DNA of 64,000 bases, taken from assembly GCA_030141605.1 (NCBI GenBank), contig JAQGDQ010000510.1:1-64000 (forward strand), in the 5' to 3' direction. Positions within the stretch are counted from its first letter, which is position 1, and every line of letters starts with the position of its first letter. Source of the DNA: Tubiluchus corallicola (taxonomy: Eukaryota; Priapulida; Priapulimorpha; Priapulimorphida; Tubiluchidae). Under the pieces are notes generated by a model. It was given only the letters and a program-made list of their open reading frames with translations, ran no database searches and was not told the origin of the DNA. The position numbers and the translations under genes were made by a program. Shown here one piece after another: positions 11,124 to 22,469 of this stretch.

Positions 11124-13072
11124 GAATAGTAGTAAATCATCGCTGTTGTCTACTGAGTATGACCCAGATATTTTTCCTGGGTTTTGTGGATTTACTAATA
11201 ATAATCAGTTATAAAAGTAAATTGTGCCATATTCGCAGCTGAAAAACAATATCGTTTTGTGTGCTGACTGACTGAATGGCTGACTTACTGATTGAGTAAC
11301 TCACTCACTCACCTACTCACTCAATCATTCACACTCTGCAAAATACCTACAATATGCAATATACAGCAAACCGTTAAGCAAGTGATTTAATGTTTAGCTT
11401 CTTGAAATTTTTAGGTAATGAAGTTAATTGCAGTTAACCGGTGGGTGAAAGCAAACATTAGGCTAGCATAATTAATGTATGATCAATGTTCCTGCTTACA
11501 AACAAATAGATAGAAGCAAAAATATTGAGTCATTTTATTCACTTACCAACAATTTTTATGTACATTTAAATGGAGACGACCAGTACCAGGCGTTTTTGAG
11601 TAAATTAAACGATTGAGTCTATTAACCGCTAGTCTGTTTAGCCGCGCCTATGGTATTAGATTATAGCAAAATTGTGACATCTTTTCCTTTAAACGCTCTG
11701 CGAACGTGAACCGGTAGTTGCGCTAGTTTGACTGGACTATTGCCCAGACATATACTATACTGTTATAAATATCAATTCTGTACTTTGTACTTTGTAAGTG
11801 TTAATTGAGCTGGCTAAACTGATTTATTCATTGAAATCATTATATAACCTGTGCGCAGTTTATTGAAAACAAAATCGCTTTATAAAATGTTTTGAAAAGC
11901 TACACAAGGTTGGTCATTACCTGCCTCCTCATACCTGATAAGCGTTACCTGGGAAAATTCCTCCTTTAGAAAACTGGATTATAATTATCAGCTGTTTCAA
12001 TCTGTAATGAGTCTTTATAGCGAAATTTCAAATGATTGCTGCTCTTTGTGCTCTTAAGTAGTTTCCACCTGAGGGTCTTATCAAATTGATCTTTCAATTT
12101 ATCTGACATTCTTTGCTTAATAGCCTGTCTCAAGTAGTTTCCACCTGAGGGTCTCATCAAATTGATCATTCAATTTATCTGACATTCATGGCTCAAGTAG
12201 TTTACTTAAGAGGATTTGTCTGCCCAGCTTTGCACATAAGATGCCTCATGCAATTTACTTCAGGGGATTTGTCAAAATGTTGATTAAAACAACAATAATT
12301 TCTACATTGTGTGTAACATGTCTCAAACGATCTGTTCAAAAAATGGTAAAATAAGATTCAAATAAAGAATTGAGTTGTGAGCTGGGCTTAGAGCAGCGCA
12401 TAGAACTTGATAAAATAATATTGTTTCAAAGGCATAAAAACCTCTTCAATTATTTTCCTGCATCAAATTTAATTTGATCGCCCTGGAATATATTGCTCTC
12501 CAAGGTTGTTATTTTCCCAGTCAGTCTGATCTTCCTGGGAACATTCCTGGAGTGCATTTACTAAATTGGATTATAATTATCAGCAAGACAGATCAGAGTT
12601 GCTCTTTGAATGCTAAGAAAAGCTCTCCAAGGCTGTTATTTTCCCAGTCAGTCTGATCTTCCTGGGAACATTCCTGGAGTGCATTTACTGAATTGGATTA
12701 TAATTATCAGCAAGACAGATCAGAGTTGCTCTTTGAATGTTAAGAAAAGCTCTCCAAGGCTGTTATTTTCCCAGTCACTCTGATCTTCCTGGGAACATTC
12801 CTGGAGCGCATTCACTGATTTGGATTATAATTATCAGCAGTTCAAATCAGAGTTACTCTTTGGATGTTATGAAAAGCCTGTCAAGTTGATTATTCCTAGG
12901 GAGTTGCACGTTGTTGAAATAATTCTGGGAGAATTCCTTAGACCTGGATTATAGTTATCAGCTATTTCCATCAGTATTGTGTTTTTAATAGAAATTTTAA
13001 AAGCTTTAGCTGTTATTTGCGAGTATTAAGAAGAAATGTCTCAGTTGGTTTGTTTAAGAAGATTTGGTGAAA
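11124..13072 (+). repeat. Duplicated block, copy 2
   Basis: Second copy of 3135-4706, in direct orientation, beginning at the edge of minisatellite array 2. It matches at both ends; the right-end match includes TTAAAAGCTTTAGCTGTTAT near 12994. It differs internally by the 127-bp tandem expansion at 12495-12900. No gene recognised. Confidence 0.85.
12495..12900 (+). repeat. 127-bp tandem repeat, three units plus a diverged fourth
   Basis: The landmark GGCTGTTATTTTCCCAGTCA lies at about 12504, 12631 and 12758, a constant spacing of 127 bp. The fourth unit, near 12885, is diverged. The unit is related to the ~173-bp family (CCTGGGAA..ATTCCT..GGATTATAATTATCAGCA). It is absent from duplicated copy 1, so it expanded after the duplication or was lost there. 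Confidence 0.85.
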
Positions 13073-14525
13073 TTATCTATTAAATGATCAGACATCCTTT
13101 ACAAACTGTGATTCTGTGCGTCATCCACGTGCTTGAACATGCTGCAGCAAAATTCACGATCTTTTCTTTACAACAGGGAAAAGCCAGCAAACGACCTTGA
13201 AGTAAAAAATATTAAATATCTGAACAGTAAACGAATCGAAGCTTTTATTACTTTGCACTATTACTTTATTACGAATCGAAGCTTAAGTCTTATTGCATTC
13301 TTCCTAGAAACTTTCTTCCCTTTTTTACCTTTTGTATCTATGAGTAACGATGTTGTGGCAAATGAGAACTCAGCTATTTAGGTTCCAAAAATGGTTTATT
13401 TTATTTGAAGGATTAAAGAAAATCATCTTCTTTATTATTTTCTTTTTTAATTTATGTCGAAAAGTTAGTTCCACTTATAGTATAATATAATATTGTAATA
13501 TAGTATGGTGTTTTGAAAAAATGACAACTCAAGGTTCTAACTCTGATTAAGAATTTTTATGTCTGAATTTAAAATTTTATGCACTTAAAACTCATTCTGA
13601 AAGCAAAAAATCTTTGAGCCTGCAATTTTTGTCAAAAATGTAATTATTTTTACAATTTTAGAAACAGAAACAGGAACAGTAATGTCTCCAAATCCAACAC
13701 ATTAAAAAGTTCTTAGCAAGAATTAGGTTTATTTTAGTGAAAACTTAACTACTTTTTCAATGCACAACATTTAGTTTTACTGGCAGCTCCTACAAGCTTT
13801 AATCCACTGTCATTTGAACTTAACCTGCTCACAGATATTAATCTTTATTCGAGAAAAATGTTGAAAACTCAACTATAACCTCCAGCAAAACACTGTTGAT
13901 ACGATTATAGAAACGTGGGCAAAGAGCGAAAGAAACGGATTAAGTTCTGTTACCAGAAAAACATGTGATTAAAATTTTCAGTCTAGCCACTGTCACATAA
14001 AATAAACATTTTAGAGATTTAAACATTAAGTACACTTAGAATTTAAAAACCCATTTGCTTCAAACACCTTAGGCTATCAATATTTAGTCTAGACACTGTC
14101 GTGTCAAGTATTGCTCATCTAAACACTATCCTTCAGCAAAACACAAGCTTAGTTCAGTTTTATAAAACTGTGGGAAATGAGCGTAAACACTTGTGATTCC
14201 AATTTCCAGTGTGGACACGGTCACGTAAGATATACTTGTTACATGAGTATAAATTGACTCTAACAGCCACAAATACTTTGAGCAGTTACGTTTACCCTGT
14301 CAATTCTTGTTTCAGAAAAAAAAACATTTCCTAAACGATTTGACAGAAAACTAAAGGCTTGACTTAGATGAAGAGCTCCAATAATTTGGGAATAAAAAAG
14401 TGCAATTTGCAAAATATATTATAATTATAATTATCAGCAATTTCAATCAGTTAATGTGTTTTTAATATAAATTTGAAAATATGTGAGTTGAAGGAACAAA
14501 TGCCTCAATTACTATAATTGATGTT
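13073..14525. other. AT-rich intergenic sequence
   Basis: No gene or recognisable element. An open frame at 13133-13381 has no feature that supports coding. A short motif, GTCTAG(C/A)CACTGTC, occurs about three times between 13980 and 14225, suggesting a weak ancient repeat. Confidence 0.5.
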
Positions 14526-14529
14526 TAAT

Positions 14530-14790
14530 TATACAACTTGCCTAACTTAGTAGGTTAGTGCGGTTGTGTAGAAATTAAGTAAAAAGTGCGGTTGTTGTGA
14601 TAATTAGTGAAAAAGTGTGATTGTGCAGTAATAAGTAAATAAGTGCGACAGTTGTTGTGATACTTAGCAAAAAACTGCGGTTGTGCAGAAAATAAGTAAT
14701 TAAGTGCAGTTGTGCAGAAAATAAGTAATTAAGTGCGGCTGTGCAGAATGTAAGTAATTAAGTGCAGTTGCACAGAATGTAAGTAACATG
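14530..14790 (+). repeat. 30-bp tandem repeat (GTGCGGTTGTGCAGAAAATAAG)
   Basis: The best-preserved units, between about 14690 and 14790, repeat every 30 bp. Earlier units are diverged. The same repeat in reverse complement occurs at 22470-22625. Confidence 0.8.
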
Positions 14791-14794
14791 TCCT

Positions 14795-15700
14795 GTCACT
14801 AAAATGACCTGTCATGGCAGTGCTTTGTATCTCAAAGCTGACGCAACTCAGTAATCGAGTAATGCAATACTTCACATTCCGGACTATATCTGGAACAATC
14901 AGTCGACTTTTACGGCAGTTAGTAAACTAAAATTTGGCACAAAAATAATCTGTCATGGTAGTACTTCATATCTCAAAGCTGACGGAAATCAGTGCTTGAA
15001 TATCCCAATGCTTCACATTCCGGTCTACATCTGAAACAATCAGTCGACTTTTACGGCAGTTAGTAAACTAAAATTTGGCACAAAAATGCCCTGTCTTTGT
15101 AGTACTTTGTATCTCAAAGCTGATGCAAATCAGTAATCGAGTTATGCAATGCTTCGCATTCTTGACTGTATCAGTAACAATCAGTCGACTTTTACAGCAG
15201 CTACAAAACTAAAATTTGGCACAAAAATGCCCTGTCATTGTAGTACTTCATATCTCAAAGCTGACGCAAATCCGTGCACAAATAATTCAATGCTTCGCAT
15301 TGCGGACTAGAGTTGTTACAATCAGTCAATAATTTGGCGCAAAAATGACCAGTCATGGTAGTACTTTATATCTCAAAGCTGACGCAAATCAGTAATCGAG
15401 TTATGCAGTGCTTCGCATTCTGGACTGTATCAGTAACTATCAGTCGACTTTTACAGCAGCTACAAAACTAAAATTTGGCACAAAAATGCCCTGTCATTGT
15501 AGTACTTCATATCTCAAAGCTGACGCAAATCCGTGCACAAATAATTCAATGCTTCGCATTACGGACTAGAGTTGTTACAATCAGTCAATAATTTGGCGCA
15601 AAAATGACCTGTCATTGTATAGTACTTTGTATCTCAAAGCTGTCGCAAATCAGTGCTTGAATATCCTAATTCCGGACTATATCTATAACGACCAGTCGAA
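14795..15700 (+). repeat. Satellite of alternating 141- and 118-bp monomers
   Basis: The landmark AATTTGGC(A/G)C occurs at 14931, 15072, 15213, 15331, 15472 and 15590, giving spacings 141, 141, 118, 141, 118. The last units form a 259-bp dimeric higher-order repeat. The monomer contains TATCTCAAAGCTGACGCAAA and CAGTCGACTTTTACGGCAGT. An isolated 141-bp spaced pair occurs at 29110-29290. Confidence 0.88.
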
Positions 15701-15712
15701 TTTTACAGTAGC

Positions 15713-16535
15713 TCATCCCAGAAGCACTGCAATCGTAGATAAGTTTACACACATCCCAGAAGCACTGCAATCATAGATAGGTTTACACACATGCCAGAAG
15801 CACTGCAATCGTAGACAAATTTACACACATGCCAGAAGCACTGCAATCGTAGATAGGTTTACACACATCCCAGAAGCACTGCAATCGTAGATAAGTTTAC
15901 ACACATGCCAGAAGCACTGCAATCGTAGATAAGTTTATACACATGCCAGAAGCACTGCAATCCTAGATAGGTTTACACACATGCCAGAAGCACTGCAATC
16001 GTAGATAGGTTTACACACATCCCAGAAGCACCGCAATCGTAGATCGGTTTACACACATCCCAGAAGCACCGCAATCGTAGATCGATTTACACACATCCCA
16101 GAAGCACTGCAATCATAGATAGGTTTACACACATGCCAGAAGCACTGCAATCGTAGATAAGTTTATACACATCCCAGAAGCACTGCAATCCTAGATAGGT
16201 TTACACACATCCCAGAAGCACTGCAATCGTAGATAGGTTTACACACATCAAAGAAGCACCGCAATCGTAGATCGGTTTACACACATGCCAGAAGCACTGC
16301 AATCGTAGATCGGTTTACACACATGCCAGAAGCACTGCAATCATAGATAGGTTTACACACATCCAAGAAGCACTGCAATCATAAATAGGTTTACACACAT
16401 CCCAGAAGCTCTGCAATCATAGATTGGTTTACACACATCCCAGAAGCACTGCAATCGTAGACAAATTTACACACATCCCAGAAGCACTGCAATCGTAGAT
16501 AAATTTACACACATACAAGAAGCACTGCAATCGTA
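15713..16535 (+). repeat. 38-bp satellite, array 1 (~22 units)
   Basis: The unit starts CCCAGAAGCACTGCAATCGT and ends in AGATAGGTTTACACACAT; spacing is exactly 38 bp (for example 15717 to 15755). Variants alternate between CATCCC and CATGCC at the junction. There are no unique spacers, so it is a plain tandem satellite. It ends in a conserved 3' tail shared with array 2. Confidence 0.95.
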
Positions 16536-16642
16536 CTTTAAGCAAAACAGTTTTCTACTACAATTGTTGTATGCAAAACTGGTCTGTTTGTCACACCACT
16601 AAAATAAAATATAAAATATAATAATATAATATTACTATAATA
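16536..16642 (+). repeat. Conserved 3' tail of the 38-bp array, copy 1
   Basis: Nearly identical to 27809-27907. It holds an imperfect hairpin at 16548-16581: CAGTTTT pairs with AAAACTG around an inner near-palindrome TACTACAATTGTTGTA. An AT-rich stretch follows, and the similarity is then interrupted at 16643 by a Helitron-like insertion, resuming at 18502. Confidence 0.8.
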
Positions 16643-16680
16643 CTAGCCAAACCCCACAAAAAGAATTTTGTGCACAAATC

Positions 16681-17560
16681 AACACAAAACCCACACCACA
16701 CCACTCCACCTCATCACACCACACCATACCACTCCACCACATCACACCGCACAGCACCACACCATAATACCACACCACCACACCACCCACCCACCTACAC
16801 ACCACACCACCCACACCATACCACTCCACCACACCACACCGCACCACACCATACCACCTACACACCACACCACCCACACCATACCACTCCACCACATCAC
16901 ACCACACTGCACCACACCATACCACTGCACCACCCACACACCACACCACACCACCCACACCATAATACTCCACCACATCACACCGCACAGCACCACACCA
17001 TAACACCACACTGCACCACACCACCCACCCACCTACACACCACACTGCACCACACCACCCATCCACCTACACACCACACTGCCCCACACCATACCACCCA
17101 CACCATACGACTCCACCACATCACACCGCACAGCACCACACCATAACACCACACTGCACCACACCACCCACCCACCTACACACCACACCACCCACACCAT
17201 ACCACTCCACCACATCACACCACACCGCACCACAACATACCACTGCAGCACACCGCACGACCCACATACCACACCACACCAACCACACCATACGACTCCA
17301 CCACATCACACCACTGCACCACACCACACCGCACCACCCACACACCACACCACCCACACCATAATACTCCACCACATCACACTGCACTGCACCACACCAT
17401 AACACCACACCGCACCACAACACCCACCCACCCACACACCACGCCACCCACTCCATACCACACTACCCACACCACACCCCACACACCCTATCACCCCACC
17501 ACACCATCCATAGCACAACACACAAAGCACACCACCACCACACCACATCAAATCCACCAC
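16681..17560. repeat. ACCAC/CACAC-type satellite inside the Helitron
   Basis: About 880 bp of degenerate ACCACACC and CACCCAC motifs with higher-order blocks such as CACCACATCACACCGCACAG. Long frames here (up to 158 codons of His/Thr/Pro, or Val/Trp/Gly on the minus strand) are repeat translations. Related tracts lie at 42080-42180 and, inverted, 32965-33070. Confidence 0.92.
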
Positions 17561-17709
17561 CTCACGTGGTGATCAAGATGTTGATGATGATGATGATGAT
17601 GTGGCAACGATGACAACACCTATAGCACAAGCACCAACAGCACAGCATTACAACAAAACCATTCCAAACATTTTTCACAAATTTGAAACTATGTGCTATA
17701 ATATAATAA

Positions 17710-17738
17710 ATAGCAAAGGCCCCGCAAAAGATTTTGCG
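17710..17738 (-). mobile_element. Internal, altered Helitron-type 3' terminus
   Basis: On the minus strand a perfect 7-bp stem hairpin (CGCAAAA-TC-TTTTGCG, plus-strand 17723-17738) is followed after 9 nt by CTAT where CTAG is expected. The same end with intact CTAG occurs at 42007-42010. It therefore looks like a second, mutated terminus within the larger element. Confidence 0.65.
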
Positions 17739-18501
17739 TATAAATACACGTGTAATCAATAATACGCGAACATCCTACCTAGTCCACATTTATAACACAA
17801 AGCCCGTAACATCGTGTCTACTGTTTGTTTAACTATGCCTGTAGCTTTTTGCTGAATTAAAGTTATAAGATTATAGACAGAATACAATGGATGACGTCAT
17901 AACAATGGTTTTGCGTCAGCAGTTTTCTAAGCGAAAATTGCCGAAAATAGAACTCCTAACTAACTCGTTGATACTCCTCTCGGTGGACCTGTCCTAAAAT
18001 ATAACCCACATCATCGTGTAGCCCTGTCCTTCCTCTTTGTAAAGAGCTATATATCTCCTTCCGAGAGTCCCACCGGGCGCCGCTAAAACGTTTTTTCCGC
18101 AGGCTGTTTGGTCAAAATTTCGAAAAAAATCGCGAGTTGTGTCCGGGAAAACGCCCGTTGCGGGGCACCGTGGTCCTCTCGGGAATTCTAAATATGCCTA
18201 CTACACCCACCGCTGAACGGGCTATCTATCCATGCCCAGCACCACCCTCGGCCCGTTCCCGTTCTCTACATCTCAGCCGTATAACTTTTGCAAAAAACGG
18301 CCGAAAAATGGCCATTTTTGGAGGTTTTTCGCCTCCCGTTCCTCCCGGTGGGCCCCATTCGAAAAATAAACCATCAATGGCACGACACTAGATCGAGACC
18401 TTTCGTTTGATGTATAGATCGCCGCAAATGGTGCCCTCGTCCGGGCTGTAGCCTCGAATCTTATATATATATATATATACCAAGAATATTAATATATAAG
18501 A

Positions 18502-19163
18502 TATGCACCGTTTTTTCAGGGATTTTATAACTTTTTTATATTTTTAACGTCAATGCTTTTCAAACAAGTGAAATGTTTTTTAAAGTCACTTATATGGTCC
18601 ATATGGTATAAGAGGTACGTTTTATGGAATTTAACCATGTTACCGGTTTTTAAACTTTGTTTATTTACAAACAGATACTGCTGAATGTTTTACACGACCG
18701 CTAGTTACTGATGACGTCATTATTTCAAGGTGGGCGCTAGATTTTTGCATTTAGTAGCCATCTTGAAATAATAAGAACATCAATTTTTACAAACGTGTTT
18801 CCTAATTACTTACAATACATGTGTGATTTATAAAATGCTATAAACAATATAAACAAGTTGTCGACAATTTTAAATGTTGGCAGCCATCTTGAAATTATGA
18901 TGTAATATCTTCAGAAACTAGAGCTTTCTGATTCCCGAGGTATATATTTATATCTACCAGAAATACATTTTTGCCTTAAATGCCCACGGTTCATATAAAT
19001 TGATGATTAATGTGTCGATTTTGGCCGCCATCTTGGAAAAATAGTGAAACCTAATAATTGCTGGAATAGCTATCAGTACACTTCCCAATTAATCTGTATA
19101 CCACTTTTTGGAAATTTCGCTTTTTTAAAAAAAATTAAAAATGTATACAAAAATGCTGTTTCT
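18502..19163 (+). repeat. Continuation of duplicated 38-bp-array flank, copy 1
   Basis: Resumes the similarity to 27908-28963, with conserved CACCGTTTTTTCAGG and GATGACGTCATTATTTCAAG. Copy 2 has 417 bp (28004-28420) where this copy has 10 bp (18601-18610). No gene recognised; several ATCTTGAAAT/GCCATCTTG motifs recur within it. Confidence 0.8.
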
Positions 19164-19304
19164 TTAAACCGATTTTTGGTCACGAGGGGCAGGTCAAGCC
19201 TGGGCAACCACTAAGAACAATTCTGAATAAGTGTGCCTGCCAAAGATTAAAAAACCCAATATCATTATTAAAACATGATGTAATCTAATACGCATTTCTT
19301 TTCT

Positions 19305-19770
19305 GAATTACAGAAACGCTCTTTGTTTGATACGAAAAGCTGTTCAAGGCTGGCCATTACCCACTAAGAGATATAATCCTGGGAAAATTCCTCACATCAT
19401 CTTTAAATGAGGGATTATAATTATTGTTGATTTCAGACATTATTATGCTGTTGAAGTGAATTATTGAAAATTATAGCTGCTATTGTGCGTTGCGAGGCAC
19501 CTGAAATTGTCTGTGATAAAGGATTTCATAAAGCTTACAGTAAAAGACATTCTTTGTAGTTTATCATGTCTGGTTTGATGGATTTCATAAAATTATATAA
19601 TTGAAATAACTATGCTGCTTTGTGTGCAGTTCACAGAGCGTGTCTCAAGTGGTCTGGGTGGAGGATTTTACAGAAATCATAATTACAGCTATTAGCCTGT
19701 CTTTCTGCGCATGAAGCGTCTCAAGTGGACCGAAGCTCAGGAATTCATAAAAGCATGATTAATATTATAA
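19305..19770 (+). repeat. Dispersed module, copy 2 (diverged)
   Basis: Direct, diverged copy of 4845-5495, including the ~173-bp family unit (CCTGGGAAAATTCCTCACAT near 19377) and the AATTATAGCTGCT landmark. An inverted ~173-bp unit follows at about 19910-20100. Confidence 0.7.
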
Positions 19771-20100
19771 GTTACGTTTCACAGACTTACAAATACCTAC
19801 AAAAACCCCCTCTACAAAAACTGCTAGCAATCAATGGAGGTCTCTGCTGCAACAATTTTGTTTTTAATCTCATTCTGTAAAATAACTTCCGATGCGCTTA
19901 AACCCAACACACGAAGAGCAGCTATAATTTGCAATAATTCATTTCGACATCATAACAGTGATTAACAGCAAAATGAAAACTATAATTCTTTACTTTAAAT
20001 TGATGTGAGGAATTTTTTCCTGGATTATGCCCATGTTGGGATGAGGACTGAGCAATGACCAACCTTGAAGAGCTTTCAAAAGACATAAAGACCCTTCAAT

Positions 20101-20513
20101 TATCCAGAATTGTACCTATTCGACTTCTTCAGATGACTAAACTTCTTAAGCTATTATAGGATTAAACATTCCTGTTAAACCGAAAATCTTAAAAGCCACT
20201 TAGAGATAATTATTTAATTGAGGTTTATGAAAGAACAGATTCGTTGTGATACAAAATCACCTGCTTTGTGCGGGATCGATTAAATGCATTAAAAGGATTT
20301 GCGCAGTAATTGAAAATAATGACAGCATTTACACCTAGTGAGTAGAAGTTGAACGATTATGGTGTGGGAACACAAGAAGTCTTGTTTATGTAACTGAACT
20401 GTAAAAATTCACTTTGAAAATTATCTAACCGATGCTTTTAAAAATTTTTTTATTTCCCCTACTGTGGTGGAGAGTTTTTAACAACATCCATCACTGTTTA
20501 GTATGGCGCTACC
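20101..20513. other. Intergenic sequence
   Basis: AT-rich; nothing recognised. Confidence 0.5.
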
Positions 20514-20648
20514 ATGCAGGGAGATCGCAATGCTCTTGATCACGTTGCTAAGTCCGCCTCAAAGTTATCGGAATTGAACAGCAATCTAGGGCATATTTGT
20601 ATGAATAGGGGTGCAAGTTATCATGAAAGATGCATTTCATCCAGGTAA
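20514..20648 (+). CDS. Possible 44-codon exon or small ORF
   Basis: An ATG at 20514 opens 44 codons (starts MQGDRNALDHVAKSASKLSE) with charged, non-repetitive composition, ending at TAA 20646-20648. A GTAATA donor-like sequence overlaps the end (20645), so it could be an exon. The final 14 codons fall in the left arm of a perfect hairpin. I do not recognise a family, and chance cannot be excluded. Confidence 0.2.
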   Translation: MQGDRNALDHVAKSASKLSELNSNLGHICMNRGASYHERCISSR

Positions 20649-20672
20649 TAAATACTCCCCTGGATGAAATGC
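20632..20672. other. Perfect 14-bp stem hairpin
   Basis: GCATTTCATCCAGG (20632-20645) pairs exactly with CCTGGATGAAATGC (20659-20672) across a 13-nt loop. No U-run follows. It could be the tip of a folded-back element or an RNA structure; no function is assigned. Confidence 0.7.
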
Positions 20673-21502
20673 TCACCTGGTCGTAGATTTCGCTCAATTA
20701 GCGCTAAAACCACAAGATCTTTATTTTCATTCTATCCCTGATATAGCAGCACGTAAAACCACATAAATTTCATTGTATGCATTACGCAATAGTGACAGTA
20801 ACTTACTTACTTTTACAAAAGATTTGCCTTGATGATCATTACATGTTCATTATATTATGTTTCTGAAGTAACACAATGGAAAAGTCTATTGATCAAGGAT
20901 GTATGCTCGTCCACATGAGCCTAAGTTAGCTAAAGGTCTGCTACATCCATCTGCATTTTGAAAGAAGTTTTTTTTTGACTAGGGGATTGCTGCTTGTAGA
21001 GTTCCTAAAGTGGAAAGTTCAAGGTAACTTTCTTTTGCTAGGATCCACTATACAGAAACAATGAGTAATAGTACAAAACAATTTATTATGTTCATCAAAC
21101 AATTATGAGTTTATCATGCCAGTTAAGTGGCGACAGTTTGAAGATATACAACACATACTTCATGGACAATGCTGAACAACAAATTTGTATTGTGTTATTA
21201 TGCAAAGCACAAAGTCCCATACAAAATCAAAAAAGATTGCCATTACAAGCTTTCACATTTACAAATACTTACAAATGCTTCACTCAATCTCACAATGTGA
21301 AATAAACTAATCGTTGAAGCAACAGTGTAACTCTGTGTTTTTTGCAGGCTTCTTAACATCAATTAATCGTTAATCATAACCATCAGTTTTCTTTTTTTAG
21401 ATTAGTGACACTGCACAATGATTATTTGTTCTCAAGATGAACGAACGTCGATTTCAGTCCGTTTCAAACAGTTTTGGACTTTTTCTCATTCTCTTGGCAT
21501 AT

Positions 21503-22113
21503 CTATATAATTATGTCGTATTTTCTTTCATCGTGTATTAAGTTCCAAGGACCAGAGTTCTCAGCTATAGCTTCTAACAATTTTCTTAGAGCTGCTTCTA
21601 CATGAAATGTTTTGCTGACAATTACAGCTTCCTTTGTGGCAAATTACAAACATATCAGCTGATGCACCTCTTTAATTGACTTCAATGTGCTGTATACATG
21701 CTCAACATTGTCAGCAACCTCACCAAGTCTGTGATATTTGACAGGCAGCTGATTTTTTACAACATTGCACATGATTCACAGAGCTGTTGTCGTAATTGTT
21801 ACTTCCTAGACGTTTCCAACGTTGCAGTGAGAGACAGAAGGCAGAACATATGAAATGTTTTAAGTTTTAAAGTGACTTTTGGCCACATGAAGTTTTTGAA
21901 TCTCCACGGAAGATAATAACCTGTAAATAAACAAATTGGCAATTTAAAAAATAAAATCTTTTTCAACATTTAAAACATTCAAGACCAAGGCCAGCATCTG
22001 TTCTCTTGCAACACCAAGTACTCCTGACAGTCTTCAATTTTAATCTTTACGTTCAGAATCCGGACACAATTTTCGTCATTTGTTTCTCAGTGGCAAATTC
22101 TGCATTTGACTCT
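21503..22113 (-). pseudogene. Decayed two-exon coding sequence, unknown family
   Basis: Minus-strand exon 1 runs from 22113, just after a good acceptor (CCCTCTTAG), to about 21975. It reads with one stop and includes ETNDENCVRILNVKIKIEDC. Exon 2 starts at 21920 after TTTATTTACAG and begins GYYLPWRFKNFMWPK. It is open to a stop near 21795, shifts frame near 21770, and then reads a segment including NQLPVKYHRLGEVADNVEHV and FHVEAALRKLLEAIAENSGP. That segment has one internal TAA, and the reading ends at TAG 21505-21503. Two splice acceptors in the right places plus protein-like composition argue for a former gene or transposon gene. The stops and frame change argue that it is dead. I cannot name the family. 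Confidence 0.45.
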
Positions 22114-22469
22114 CTAAGAGGGAAAAACATGAGCAAAATATTTTTGGAAATCTGACAAGAACAAGTGAGGCACTTCTTTGAAAAATAACTAAAACACAAA
22201 AGCGTGTCGGACTATAACAAATAGCTGTGTGTAAATTCAAGTTAACAGACATTATCTGTCACAATGATGCTGCATCTATTTTTTGTTAGTCAGATGGTTT
22301 CTACCAAAACTAGGAAGCAAAAACACGGATTTTGGCATTATTAATTTTATCAGAATTAAACGTTGTTGTGGCGCCACCTGCCCGAGATTATTATAATTAA
22401 ATTAAACTAAGCAAGCAGGTTAAGTAATTAACCGCACATATTTTTGATGAAATCACATTATTTACTTAT

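Larger units (their letters stand above)
16643..18501 (-). mobile_element. Non-autonomous Helitron-like element, 1859 bp
   Basis: Read on the minus strand it starts with TC (18501-18500) and ends in CTAG (16646-16643). Nine bases or fewer upstream of CTAG lies a perfect 7-bp stem hairpin (CACAAAA-TTCT-TTTTGTG, plus-strand 16655-16672). It sits between A (16642) and T (18502) with no target-site duplication. All of these are textbook Helitron properties. The paralogous locus reads straight through as ATTACTATAATATATACACC at 27896-27915, which is the expected empty site with one substitution. The body holds a long ACCAC-type satellite and no RepHel protein, so it is non-autonomous. A frame at 18137-18391 inside it has no recognisable domain. 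Confidence 0.85.

Noticed and set aside
16635-17456. Long open frames on both strands (up to 158 codons) in the ACCAC satellite
   Set aside because: They are His/Thr/Pro or Val/Trp/Gly repeats in every frame, produced by the simple repeat and lacking any domain.
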